From contig LLCB01000377.1 of the NCBI GenBank assembly GCA_001414345.1, positions 1-50,053 of the forward strand: DNA of 50,053 bases. The letters run 5' to 3'. A program made the position numbers and the translations under genes. Of the stretch, positions 24,047 through 34,415 are shown piece by piece. How positions within the stretch are numbered: position 1 is the stretch's first letter; each line of letters begins with the position of its first letter. The DNA is from Hymenoscyphus infarciens. Taxonomy: Eukaryota > Ascomycota > Leotiomycetes > Helotiales > Helotiaceae. The notes below the pieces were generated by a model. That model worked only from the letters and a program-made list of their open reading frames with translations, did not search any database and was not told the DNA's origin.

Positions 24047-25386
24047 GTAAGAGTTAAGGCTATAGCTAGTAAGCCTCTCTAAGTAAGATAACTCTCTATC
24101 TTAATTTCTAATACTCTCTTTTTAAAAACCTACTATAATTTAACCTTTTAACTAAAACTCTTTAAATTAAAGATAGTAGACTAAATGCTCTCTCTCTCTT
24201 ATATATATAAGCCTAGCTAGAATTAGCTTATACTAAAACGTGCTAGAGTATACTAAGCCTAAGTAGATAGAAAATCCTAGAGTGCTATCTTTAAAGAATT
24301 AGAGGTATCTAAATCTACTATATAAAGGATCTATAAGGCTAATTTAAGTTGAATAACCTATAAAGAGAAGTAATATTAAAAGAGATTATTATCTAAATAA
24401 TATATCTACTAAATTCTTTGGTTTATATCTTAAAATTATACTACTTATTAGATATCTTTTTTATAAGTTAAAAACGCTCTTAACTTACCTACTTCTCCTT
24501 ATACTATCTGCTAAGAACTTCGCTATACTAGCTACTAATAATATATTATATATCCTCGACCTTTTATTAGCTAAATATAAGTAAAGAAACGTCTTACTTT
24601 TATATTATTACACTACTAGTAAGGGACATCGGATTAGGTAGCTACTTATAGGTAAAAGAGGAACTAGAGAAAGATTATATAGTTAGATAAGTATATATTT
24701 AAGCTTAGAAAGAATAGAAGGGTTTATGTAATATAGTATATAGACGAAAAGAGGTATCTAGACTATATTTAGTTAATATATCACTTAAGAAGAGTATTAG
24801 TTATAATTTAGAGTATAATCGGCTAGGATTACAAGTCCTCTCTTATCTTTTTAGAGAAGGAATAAGACTATAAAAGAGTAAATTCTTAGGTATATAGGGA
24901 TTAAGTTCTTAAACTAGTTATCTTTCTACTATTTAATAAGCTTAGTACTAATTATATCTTTATAGAGGACGGTTTAAAGGTATATAAAGAATATACTTAT
25001 TTAGCTAAGCTTAAATATAATATTTGTAGCTTTAATTAGCCTTCTTCTTTGTCTAATTTAAACGTAATAGAGAAGGTCTAGTAGTAGATGAAAGAAGAGT
25101 TAAAGAAGTTGTCTTTTATACTAACTTCTAAGAAGGGATTAATTAAGGAGATTTAAAAGCTCTAGGATTTAGTTAATCTACGTAATTATAGGTAATATAC
25201 TAAGCAATTAACTTATAAGTTAGAAGATGTTATTAAAGTAAAAGGATTAGCTACTATTTATTAATAATATATATAAGTTTTAAGGTAAAAGACTTAAAGT
25301 TAGATTTATAATAGATTTTTAAGTAATAAGTGTTAATTTAGTAGAGTTCGCTTAGAGAGCCTACTAGCTATAGCTCTAACTCTTAC
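24047..25386 (+). mobile_element. Tc1/mariner transposon, copy 1
   Basis: 1340 bp with terminal inverted repeats of about 37 bp (5' end GTAAGAGTTAAGGCTATAGC; the 3' end reads as its complement) and TA on both sides (24,045-24,046 and 25,387-25,388). It lies inside the small LTR element. The relic frame on the plus strand carries the end of a DDE transposase: FIEDG, then SNLNVIEKV (family: D-x-NPIE-x-x-W), then MKEELKKL. A second copy of exactly the same length is at 40,560-41,899. Confidence 0.9.
24700..25270 (+). pseudogene. Tc1/mariner transposase relic, copy 1
   Basis: The conceptual reading frame shows IDEKRY near the second quarter, which may contain a catalytic Asp, then the FIEDGLKVYKEY block and SLSNLNVIEKV followed by WMKEELKKLSFI, the usual order before the last acidic residue and C-terminus of Tc1-type enzymes. 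Stops at former Gln/Trp codons interrupt it. The enzyme would cut and paste the element at TA sites; this copy cannot. Confidence 0.7.
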
Positions 25387-25983
25387 TATTAAATAATCTA
25401 ACGAATAATTTAATACTATAATCTTATAAAAAAGAGAGAACTTTTAAGCTTTAGAGTAGGTAAGCTATTAAGTAATATATACTCTCTCTCTAACATCGAC
25501 TTCGTTAGTTATAGATTTATTAAACTACTAATATCCTAGAACTACTATTAGAACCTCTCTTAAAGCGCGAACATAGTCGACTCTAAAAGTATCTAAAGTC
25601 TTTAAGTAACTTTGAAGTATTATTCTAAGAATTAGATACTTTTATTAACGAAATCTTTTCTAATACTCTTAGGGATATTAAAGCTTTTATCTCTAATTTA
25701 AGTAATAATAGTAATAACTTCGATATTTCTATCGAACGTTTAAAACATAATCGACGATAGAATAATCCTAGCGAAGAGCTACTAGTATAAAGAGATATAT
25801 ACTTCGATCTAGGTTAATATAAATAAGCTAGATATTAAGCTTATAGAATAGATAGAACGGAATAAGATATAATAAAGACTTCTTATTAGTTAAAGATAAT
25901 AGATAGAGAGTTATAATTAGTTAGATTAGATAGAAGATATTAATAGCTTTTAAGTAACTTCTATTATTTTAAAGAAGTGCTAG

Positions 25984-26155
25984 TATTAGTATATATTTAA
26001 GAGTAAATAGCGATTCGGATTAGTATAAGTAGGAGCACGTGACCTTCTCGCTTAAACACTATTTAAGTAGGCATCGTAGCTAGCTTTACTCGGTATATAC
26101 GAACGAATATATAACTCTTTTTATATCGCTTTTATAACTATAAGTTATACTAATA
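25984..26155 (+). repeat. 3' LTR of the small LTR element
   Basis: 172 bp, less RIP-changed than the 5' copy (keeps CGATTCGG and CACGTGACC), followed by the TAATT duplication. Confidence 0.92.
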
Positions 26156-26700
26156 TAATTAATATCTCGTTATAACGTTGAGAAAAGTAAAGAATTCCTC
26201 TATTAAAAAAAGAAAAGAGAGTCTAAAAAACGAAGTTATACTATAGACTATTAGTCTAAAGCGGCTTTTTTATAGTATTTTAATCGTAAAAGTAAGTAAA
26301 AGAAAAGAAGTTATCTAGAAAAGAAAGGAAAAGAGATTAGCTTAATAGAAATTAGAATTTAAAGAATAATTTTATAATTAATATCTCGTCGTAATATTAA
26401 TAAAACAAAAGCACTTCTCTATTAATAAATAAGAATATAATCTAAGTAATAAAGTTACTATATTTATTATTAGCTTAAGATATCTTTTCAAAAGAAGTTT
26501 TAATATAAAAGTGAATAAAGGACAAGAATTTATCTAAGAGAGAGAAGAAAAGAGCTTAGTGAAATGATATAGTAATAAGTGAGCTATTAACTAAATAAAT
26601 ATCGGTTTTCTACCTAGTGTAAAAGTAGATCTTTAAACTTATTTTATTAAAAAAAATTAAATATTCTCAAATTTAAGAATAATAACGATTTTCCTATAAT
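26156..26700. other. AT-rich flank with a paralogous empty insertion site
   Basis: At about 26,339-26,385 the sequence AGCTTAATAGAAATTAGAAT … TTTTATAATTAATATCTCGT is what results when the DNA left of the small LTR element (22,788-22,829) is joined to the DNA right of it (26,161 onward). It is an uninterrupted paralogue of the target. From about 26,650 the composition changes to normal gene DNA. Confidence 0.75.
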
Positions 26701-27530
26701 CTAGATAGTATTTAATTATTTCAATTCTTCAAAATAGGTAAAGAAAGGGTTTTAAAGAGAAATGGTTCTAAGATGACGTACAATAACAGATTATAAGTCA
26801 CGTCGAGTCAGGTGACCACTTCGGTAAATAAAGGGGAATCCCAATGACACTATGAAAAAATTCATATTTGAACAAAGTTTGGAGCCTAATGATCTTATCT
26901 ACGGGTGTTCTATTCTCTAATGTTTCTACAGTCTCTATTGATCTTCAGCTGGCTGGCTGCTTCAGTGTCCAAATTCACAGTTGTTCAGTTATTTGGCTCT
27001 CCATTTTTTCTGATATCCTGTTTTCCAAGGTATAACATGCTCTGAATAGCTCCAAATAAAAGGATAATTTAAATCTCAAATGTCTTGAAATTGAGAAGAA
27101 CTAATAGAGAAACTTATCCACTGCGTGTTAGATGGTTTTGACGTTTTGAAACCCCATTTACAACCTCAAACCAGTATTTAAGTGCTGCCTACAAGGTGCA
27201 TGATCATCCATATAGAGCTGGGAGTTCTTTGTCACTCTCAAATGTGAGCAAATTGTTGCTGTGCTGAAATCTCGGTTAATGTCATACCTCACCTTAGAGC
27301 AAACCTAACCTACAACTACTATACCCAATGCTGAGAAGCTAGAAGATACCCCAAAGAGTTATAAAATGAGTTCTCAGAAAAGTCTTCACAGTTCTTCACA
27401 AGGATTGTTTCCTCGTCGTAATTTCCTATGGTGCAGAAAGCGATGTCAGTTTTCAACTGGCTACGTAACCCCACCCAGGTCCAAGTGAGAAAAGAACATA
27501 TGTAGAGACAGTCTCCAATCTTTGTGAACT
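26701..27530. other. Left edge of the gene island, no gene seen
   Basis: CA and TG return abruptly at about 26,700-26,760, and GC content rises to that of normal unique DNA. I find no convincing coding frame. A 77-codon minus-strand frame at 27,319-27,552 has no recognisable feature and no supporting signals. Confidence 0.6.
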
Positions 27531-27531
27531 T

Positions 27532-27830
27532 ATGACTGGTACTGGGACCCACAGAACGTTCATTTACGACAGCCTAATTTTGTCTCTTCCCTCTCAACTC
27601 CTCCCCCTCCACCTTCAACCCGCAACCAACCCCAACCTCCACACCTCTTCACCTTCCTCAACCACACACCGCGTATCACCCTCGAGTGCTACTACGCCAT
27701 CGAGGACCTATCCAACCACCCAACAACCTCGGTCGCCTTCTACGACTCCTCTCGTCCTTTGCCATACCCCGCAGCATCGTCATAACCCCCGCATCATACC
27801 TCAAGCCTCGCAGAAGCAATAAAACGCAGC
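27532..27830 (+). other. Pyrimidine-rich leader or broken coding sequence
   Basis: The plus strand is C/T-rich (CTTCCCTCTCAACTCCTCC), as in many fungal promoters and leaders. Yet protein-like stretches appear in different frames: TFIYDSLILSLPSQLL in frame 1 (from ATG at 27,532), HTPRITLECYYAIEDL in frame 0 (ending at TAA near 27,785), then SIVITPASYLKP in frame 2. Either this is the 5' leader of the next gene, or it is the remains of an older gene with frameshifts. I cannot decide from sequence alone. Confidence 0.35.
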
Positions 27831-27833
27831 AAG

Positions 27834-28864
27834 ATGGCGGCATCATCTTCGAGCCAGCTTGCAAATGTGCCGGAGGGCGTCGGAGTCAGCGTCGCGCGAG
27901 CTATTGCTGGTAGACTGCGACCTCGCCGTGTAAGTTCTCTCCCGCCGTCTTCAAATCTAGATAAGCAGTGCGCATGGTCTGACTTCGCAATAGACTGCAA
28001 CAACCACCAGACGATCCGTATTGAGACGCTCTGGTCGCTATGTAAGTACTTTCTCGCAATCTTCACACTCAAGTAGCGCGCATGAGCTGATTTCCAATAG
28101 AACCTTGCTCCAACCCCAGCCCCAGCCCCAGCCCAAATCCGAACCACAGGAACTCGAATCATCCTCAAGAATCGGACAAAAAAACGAAGCATGGAAGAGC
28201 GCATCAACAACCCTATCATCGACCTCAACGACTGCGACGAGAAGCATGTGGATAAAAACGATGAAGCTGGATCTGGAGAAGAGCCCGGAGAGGAGAATGG
28301 CGCTGGAGAAGAAGATACAGATGTCGAGGAGGCTTCTGAGGGCGATGTAACGGAGGATGTAGAGAATTCCGACCAGGAGAACCCCCCAACAGAACTAGAG
28401 AAGAGTTTTGAGAAGATGGTTCTCTTCGGAGACGATTTTCATTTCAACGATGCCGACTTTTCAGTACTCCTCCTTGTCCAAGTCATGGTTGCTGGCAAGT
28501 TTCCACTGTTTCGGCGGGAGCTTGAGAAGCTCGTCTGCGAGCAGGAGAAGAGAATGACGAAGAACGTGCGAATGGACCTGGCAAAGCAAGTTTTGGCCTC
28601 TGGAGCAGACCATTTTGTTACTGGTATGTTTGATTACTGAAATTTAACACCATTTATTTTCAAGTTCTTTGCTGATTCTCTACCAATACAGTTAAGAATC
28701 CCCACAAAGACAAAGAGATTCTGTCCTACTCAGTTCTCGACCTAAAGTACATTATGCCCAAAAAGCAACCAGCGGCTCCTGATACTGTCAATGGTTTGGC
28801 AGAGTGTCTTCAAGGCATGTCTATGGGAGGTCTCGTGCAGGTGAAAAAAGAAGAGAACGAGTAG
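27834..28864 (+). CDS. Hypothetical basic-acidic protein, 279 aa, four exons
   Basis: Exons 27,834-27,929, 27,994-28,041, 28,101-28,623 and 28,692-28,864 join in frame to a 279-residue protein. An in-frame TAA lies about 50 nt before the ATG, which supports this start. All introns have GT…AG ends: GTAAGT…AATAG twice and GTATGT…TACAG. Residues 1-80 are rich in Arg, Ser and Pro (a PAPAPA run near 53-60), residues 95-150 are strongly acidic, and residues 150-250 look folded (ELEKSFEKMVLFGDDFHF, then LVQVMVAGKFPLFRRELEKL). The layout suggests a nuclear or nucleic-acid-associated protein, but I recognise no family and infer no function. No signal peptide is seen. A shorter model starting at ATG 28,191 is possible. 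The first two introns resemble each other closely. Confidence 0.7.
27930..28100 (+). repeat. Duplicated intron pair within the 279-aa gene
   Basis: Intron 1 (27,930-27,993, 64 nt) and intron 2 (28,042-28,100, 59 nt) align along their whole length: both start GTAAGT, share a TCTTCA block, a GCGCATG block and a CTGA branch-point-like motif, and end CAATAG. I estimate about 75-80% identity. Intron 3 is unrelated. The 48-nt exon between them is the shortest in the gene. Confidence 0.7.
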
Positions 28865-29300
28865 AAATCTTTGCCTGCTGCTTCGCATATTGCATTGTGA
28901 ATCAACACAATTGGCGTTGGAGTTCTGGTTTCCTGGGTACTCTTGTTTCGCTTTGGCTACTGCGGTTGGCGACATGCTCGGCATTTTTCTTGTTTTTTTA
29001 TGGAGCATTTGGCGTTGGAGCTCCGATTATGTTCTTTTCTTTTCTGCAAGAACTTGGGGGCTTATTAATTTTTCCTACAATTGTCTCGGACGAGCACGAA
29101 GGAATTACAATGGAAGTAGGCCCCTTGATTCTACCATCACCAAAGCCTCAAAATGGGGTTTCGTTTGCTTGTTGCTTGGTGGTATTTGATTTGGCCAATT
29201 GAAGTTTCTGAAGGGGTTCTTTGGCATCTTCAAGATAGGATAGTCAAGCAATTGAAGCCTTTTCATAACATTCTTCTTGATTTTCGTGAATGGCAATGGT
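28865..29300 (+). other. Probable 3' untranslated region
   Basis: Downstream of the TAG at 28,862-28,864 the sequence is T-rich with TTTTTTTATGGAGCATTTGG near 28,990, a style common in fungal 3' UTRs. Open frames of 88-132 codons here overlap the last exon in other frames or show no features, and I do not regard them as genes. Confidence 0.5.
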
Positions 29301-30950
29301 ACTAACTACTCACTTTGACGTTCCCCAAGTAACACTTGCTAGAGCAACTTCTAGAGAATAGTAAAACAAGCGGAGTGTAACTATCTTTGGAACTGTGTCG
29401 CAATTCCAAGCAACGTAGTGAATTCGCCAGGTTCACCTTTTCCCCCAGATGATACATTTCCAAAGGGTGAAAATGGAGGCCACACAAAACTTGAAATACA
29501 CACTAACACTCTTCTCTGAAAAGCCCCACCAAATTTAGCTGGCTACAACAGCGCACTTCATAAAAGGCACCTGCGGTTTTGGAAGGTTACTTATGAGGAA
29601 ACAGGAAGAGATTGGTTTTCACTGAATTCTGATTTTAAACTCCAAATATCTCGTATACGAGCCGCTCAAGAATGGACAATTGTCAAAATTTCCACTTTCC
29701 AAAAGTTCGAAAATGTGTTACCCTGGCCAATACCAGCTTGAAGTACCTCTATGAGGAAACAACCGTCAACCATGGTCTATAAAAAGAGAAGCCTTCAAAA
29801 AAGAAAGTGATGACACAAACGAGGTGCTTTCCCACCCAGGCTTTCCAAGTTTGGCACCGTGGAGGGGTCGTACATGAAGCTCGACGGAGGGACCCCATAG
29901 GGACTCCAGACTGAATACGAAGTCAGCAAGGGCGAATATCTATTGTGAGCAATGGTCGCTGTGCTCTCGATAAGCAGTTGCCAAGAGATAATATCCCAGC
30001 GGAGTCTTGGCATTTGCTTGGCATTTGCTTGGCTCTTGCCTTTCTCATCAGTCGCCAAGCTTTCAACATCAGGTGCCTTCGCACACCTTACAAGCACCGG
30101 TAGGCTTTGTAGACAAGATTTTATATTGCCTTCAGACTCCCCCACTACACTACGCCGCATCTATGATCATTCTCCTGGATGCAGATACGGTAGGGCCGCC
30201 GATTCGCGAAAGCCCATACCACCAAATGGCGCTGATTTGCCACCCCCTAGTTAAGCGCGAGCCGATGAACGATAACATCTATCTTGCGTGCTTTGGAAGT
30301 CTTCTGATGATAACTTCAACCCAAAGGAAGAATCACGTCCCGCCGGATACAATACGATATGGAGTGTAGTGCAGTACCGCAGATATCCCCATACTTACTC
30401 CCTATTTGGACCTGCCCCCGAAGGCTCGAAGGCTTCCCGGGATTTTGCCCGAGGTACCTGAATCCGTAGCCGAGAAAGCAGAGGATTGGCTTCTGGAAGT
30501 CCCATTTGGTAGCCTCATGCATCGGAGGATTGAGCTTACCCCTCTATGGGGTGCATCTTCACGAAGATACGACCCGAGGAGCAGACGAACAGCCAGACTG
30601 CTGTCGGTACGGCCTACCAGCGAGATATCAAGCTCATATCAAGCCTTGCTGAGGGTGTGCTTCTACCTACGGAAGTACCTGTCCGCAGTGCTCGGTCGAT
30701 GCCGCATATGTGCCCAACCCAATGCAATCTACAGCAATCTTGCTCTGAGGCTGAGAAATACGTTGGCATCTACAACGAACCAGTCGTTTCCAATTCCCCT
30801 TCCTTCTCAAACGAAAGCCGAAGGATGGATGGTGTTGTGCTTTCTCCTCGTCATTCTTGGTTGGAGGGTTGAATCGAGCTTCTTGCCCCTTTAGGACATC
30901 GAATTCCCTTCTTCTAGGGTAGGGGTGGCCGCTCACATTTCCCTGTTCGT
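29301..30950. other. Unique DNA with weak, broken coding signal
   Basis: Normal composition, but no complete gene. Protein-like segments appear in different frames: KFGTVEGSYMKLDGG near 29,850, PVGFVDKILYCLQTPPLHYA … ADTVGPPIRESPYHQMALI within 30,007-30,369, and MGCIFTKIRPEEQ … SSLAEGVLLPTEVPVRSA within 30,546-30,872. The last begins Met-Gly-Cys, as lipid-anchored proteins can, but no intron signals or family match support it. This may be one decayed gene or spurious frames. Confidence 0.3.
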
Positions 30951-31104
30951 CAAGCACTTCGGGATATGACCAGCTATTGCTGCACGCGAGGCGATTCAAC
31001 TCACGGTTCCTTCCTCTTTGGCAGTTTGAAGAGCTCTAGTGGGCGCGCTATATTCCCATCCCATGTCGAACCCCTTCTCGTCTGTTTCCCCACCTCCTTT
31101 AGCA

Positions 31105-31233
31105 CTATCTGATCCTCAGGAGTTGCTATCGAAAGAGGAAGTTCGTAATCCCTGAGTGAGTTATTCAGAGGCCTCGAATATGATAGGAAATTCAAAGTTG
31201 GGTTTTCCCCGGGGCACTTGGAGAATATAAAGG
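31105..31233 (+). promoter_or_regulatory. Promoter of the M36 protease gene
   Basis: TATAAAGG at 31,226-31,233 lies about 90 nt before the ATG and is a good TATA box. Upstream are three HGATAR motifs of the kind bound by the AreA/NIT2 nitrogen regulators: AGATAG (minus strand, 31,105-31,110), CGATAG (minus strand, 31,126-31,131) and TGATAG (31,181-31,186). Secreted proteases are classic targets of this regulator. Such motifs are short, so regulation is an inference. Confidence 0.4.
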
Positions 31234-31324
31234 TCGTCCTAGACCGCAGTCCATAATCTCTTCTCCAGTCCGCACAGTTCATTCTCAGCTGCAGATCTCT
31301 TTCAATACCTTCAATCTTATCAAT

Positions 31325-33392
31325 ATGCGTGTCGTTACTGCCGCAAGCGCCGCCGCCTTTTTGGCAGGCCAGATCCTTGGTCACCCTTCCTCAATTCCAC
31401 CTCTCAATGGTGTCAGCCGAAGATCGGTCGACTTGAACAGCTTCCGTCTCGAAACTGTCACCGAATACACCAACACTGCTGACGCAGACGCACTTCCGGT
31501 TGCCAAACTTTCCAGAAGAGCCGATTATCTTGAAACTGCAACTGCACTTGTAAAGAAGATTGTGCCCAATGCTGAGTTCAGGATCGCCGAAGACCACTAC
31601 GTTGGAGACAATGGTATTGCCCATGTCAATCTTAAACAGACCGTTCATGGTCTTGATATTGATAACGCCGATTTCAACGTCAACGTACGTTCTCCGTTAT
31701 ATGTATATATTTGGCATAATATCTGACATATGACCCTTAGATTGCAAAAGACGGTTCTGTCTTCTCTTTCGGAAACTCCTTCTTTACTGGAGAGATCCCC
31801 GCCAACAGCCCATTGGTGAAGCGTGATCAGATTGACCCTGTCGCTGCTTTACAGGGAGCATCAACTGTTCTGGATTTGTCCATCACCGCAACTGGCGCTA
31901 CTGCCAAGCCAGAGGAGCCCCTTGAGCATTACGAGATTGAAGGCGCTACTGGCACCGTTTCCGCTCCAAAAGCACGTCTGCAGTACATCCAAACTCCCGA
32001 AAAGACCTTGTCTTTGGTCTGGAGAGTCGAGACCGATATTGACAGCGACTGGATTCTTTCATATGTGGATGCAACGGATGCTACAAAGATCCATGCTATT
32101 GTCAACTACGTTGCCGAGGCTTCTTACCAAGTCTAGTGAGTTTCGTTCCATACACTTCAAAGACCATTTCTAACCATATCGTAGTCCATGGGGAACCAAT
32201 GATCCTAACAAAGGTGGACGTAGTCTTCAGACTAACCCATCTGACGCAACAGCCTCAGAATTCACATGGCAAAGTGATGGAACTACCACTTATACCACCA
32301 CCAGAGGTAACAATGCTATCGCTCAAGCAAACTACGAGGGTGACAATGCTTATCTCAACGATTATCGCCCAACTGCAACTGGAGCAAATTTCGACTACGA
32401 TTTCGTTCCATCGCCAACAAACTTCAAGACCTACTCAAATGCATCTGTCACCCAACTCTTCTACACCGCAAACACCTACCACGATCTTCTCTACAAACTC
32501 GGGTTTAACGAGAAGGCCGGTAATTTTGAGACCAACATCAATGGACAAGGTGGAATCGGTGGTGATGAGGTGATTCTCAATGCTCAAGATGGCTCAGGTA
32601 CCAACAACGCCAACTTTGCCACTCCAGTCGACGGACAAAAGCCAAGAATGAGAATGTACATATGGACCTACTCCACACCAAACCGTGATTGCTCTTTTGA
32701 TGCTGGTATCATTATCCACGAGTATACCCACGGACTTTCCAACAGATTGACAGGTGGTCCAGCAAACTCTAACTGCTTGAATGTCCTCGAAGCTGGTGGA
32801 ATGGGTGAAGGATGGGGAGATTTCTTTGCTCTCGCTATCCACCTCAAGACCACCGACACCAGAGCCACAAACTACCCACTCGCAGATTGGGTTTACAACA
32901 ACCCCGCTGGTATCAGAGCTTACCTATTCTCAACCAGCTTGACCACCAACCCACTTACCTACAAGAGCGCCAACAGCTTGAACGAAGTCCACGCTATTGG
33001 AACACTTTGGGCTACTGTCTTGTACGAGGTTGTCTGGAACCTTATTGATAAACATGGCATCACCGCCACCAAATTCCCTGTCTTCGTCAACGGTATCCCT
33101 ACTGACGGAAGATTCTTGGCAATGAAGTTGGTTGTCGACGGAATGGCACTGTAAGTTTCCCCATGTACCCATCTGATTACTTTATACTAATTTTCTTCAT
33201 AGACAACCTTGCTCCCCAACCTTTATCCAAGCTCGTGATGCCATCATTGATGCTGATAAGGCACTCACCGGCGGTGTGAATGCTTGCGAACTCTGGAAAG
33301 CTTTTGCCAAGCGTGGTGTTGGAAGTGGAGCCAGTAGAGGAGGAAGCACCACCAGAGTGGAGAGCTTCGTCGTCCCATCTGGTGTTTGCTAG
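31325..33392 (+). CDS. Extracellular metalloprotease, peptidase family M36 (fungalysin)
   Basis: Exons 31,325-31,684, 31,741-32,135, 32,185-33,150 and 33,203-33,392 give a complete 636-residue zinc endopeptidase, the usual length for the family. Residues 1-20 ([20 protein letters not shown]) form a secretion signal. The region to about residue 250 is the inhibitory propeptide, and the mature enzyme starts near YPWGTNDP. The zinc site HEYTH is at residues 430-434, with the third ligand in GMGEGWGDF (Glu at about 460). Family blocks [22 protein letters not shown] and [15 protein letters not shown] follow, and it ends with the typical PSGVC. All introns (about 49-56 nt) have GT…AG ends and keep the frame. 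It degrades extracellular protein such as keratin, elastin or collagen in nutrition or host invasion. No damage is seen, despite RIP-saturated DNA within 4-5 kb on both sides. The family is known as MEP. Confidence 0.96.
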
Positions 33393-34415
33393 AGTGTTGG
33401 TTCATGAATTTTATGAACAAGTTATGAAAGCTTGGAGTTTCTTTAGTAGTAACTTCTTGTGTATATTCAATTCATTGTATATTTTGATAACCACTTTTAC
33501 GTCCTGATCTCATACCTTGATTGATACCGTTTTACGTGACGCAGCTTTTGATAATGGCATACCGACTTGCATCCTATTTCCAGGGCTACTGTTGAAGTCT
33601 TGCCCCACGAGTGGTTCCTGCTGAGGAATGCCAGCTTCAAACGGAACACGGGCTGGGGGGTTGTAATATCTTTTGTAAGAATTAATTGATTTTCAAACGT
33701 GGAATCCTCTTGAGAGGGAAATTTTTTCGAGGAAAAGTGGGAGGGTGTGGTGAGGCGAGGAGGGAGGCGTTTGGACAACACTTTTCACTCAGAAGACTTG
33801 CGTAGAATAACTTGATGGAGAGTCTCTCAACCTCGATAGTTCTCTTGGAATTGAGTGGCAATGTCGTCAGACAACGTAGAGGTTCCTGCGAAGACTTTGC
33901 TTAACGACTCAAAATAGTGAATTTTTACATTTGAAGACTTCTAGTTTACTTTGTGTTACTCATCTGAACTTTTATCAAACCGATTAATTTATAACGTAGA
34001 TTACAGTTTGGTAAGTCTGTCGACTCGTCGGCATATTTTCGAGAAAGGGCTGACTCTCCCATTGAGTGGCTAGACAAAATGAAGGAGAGTTTATACTCTT
34101 TTTGGCGTAAGCTACTGGTCTCAAGGTTTTAGGAGGAGGATACAATTTGAATAGCCCCCACAAGACTCCACAACTCTTTTCGTAATTCCGCTTGACTCCT
34201 TCCCAGTTTGCAGAAATCGGCACTCAACTCCAACCTGAGCACCCCCCCAGCCCGAACCTCTCGCCGCATTACCTGACCAGCTCCCTTTGATAGATTAGAC
34301 AATCCAACTTTTCAACCCAAATTCTTCCAACTAATTTCAACCAACAAAGTTTGCAACAACACAATCTCCTTCCATTTGCATAATAAACACAAGACAGTGG
34401 AATTATACTATAACC
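33393..34415. other. Intergenic region, no gene seen
   Basis: This spans the 3' flank of the protease gene and the 5' flank of the next locus. Minus-strand open frames at 33,497-33,781 and 33,984-34,223 show no domain, signal peptide or codon pattern that would support them. Confidence 0.6.

Larger units (their letters stand above)
22830..26155 (+). mobile_element. Small LTR retroelement with 172-bp LTRs, no pol
   Basis: Two 172-bp LTRs (22,830-23,001 and 25,984-26,155) begin TATTAG and end CTAATA, a perfect inverted pair whose un-mutated form would be TG…CA. They are flanked by TAATT (22,825-22,829 and 26,156-26,160). Removing the mariner inside it leaves an element of about 1.98 kb. The interior shows no reverse transcriptase, protease or integrase. 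One frame near 23,700-23,790 reads ELRAIILERASTKVF and could be a small gag-like remnant. Strand is assumed from the layout. It is probably a non-autonomous (TRIM/LARD-like) element of a family separate from A-D. Confidence 0.85.

Noticed and set aside
1..26700. Centromere or subtelomere
   Set aside because: AT-rich repeat DNA would fit either, but no telomeric repeat or centromere-specific signal is visible. Nested, RIP-mutated transposons explain the composition.
27319..27552. 77-codon minus-strand frame in the island edge
   Set aside because: No domain, signal peptide, splice signal or neighbour supports it.
28804..29202. 132- and 99-codon frames with hydrophobic stretches after the 279-aa gene
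   Set aside because: They overlap the last exon in another frame, and the T-rich 3' UTR-like sequence produces the apparent hydrophobic segments.
31001..31384. 127-codon minus-strand frame over the protease promoter
   Set aside because: It is antisense to the promoter and first exon with no features.
32594..33172. Minus-strand frames within the protease gene
   Set aside because: They are antisense shadows of a well-supported M36 coding exon.
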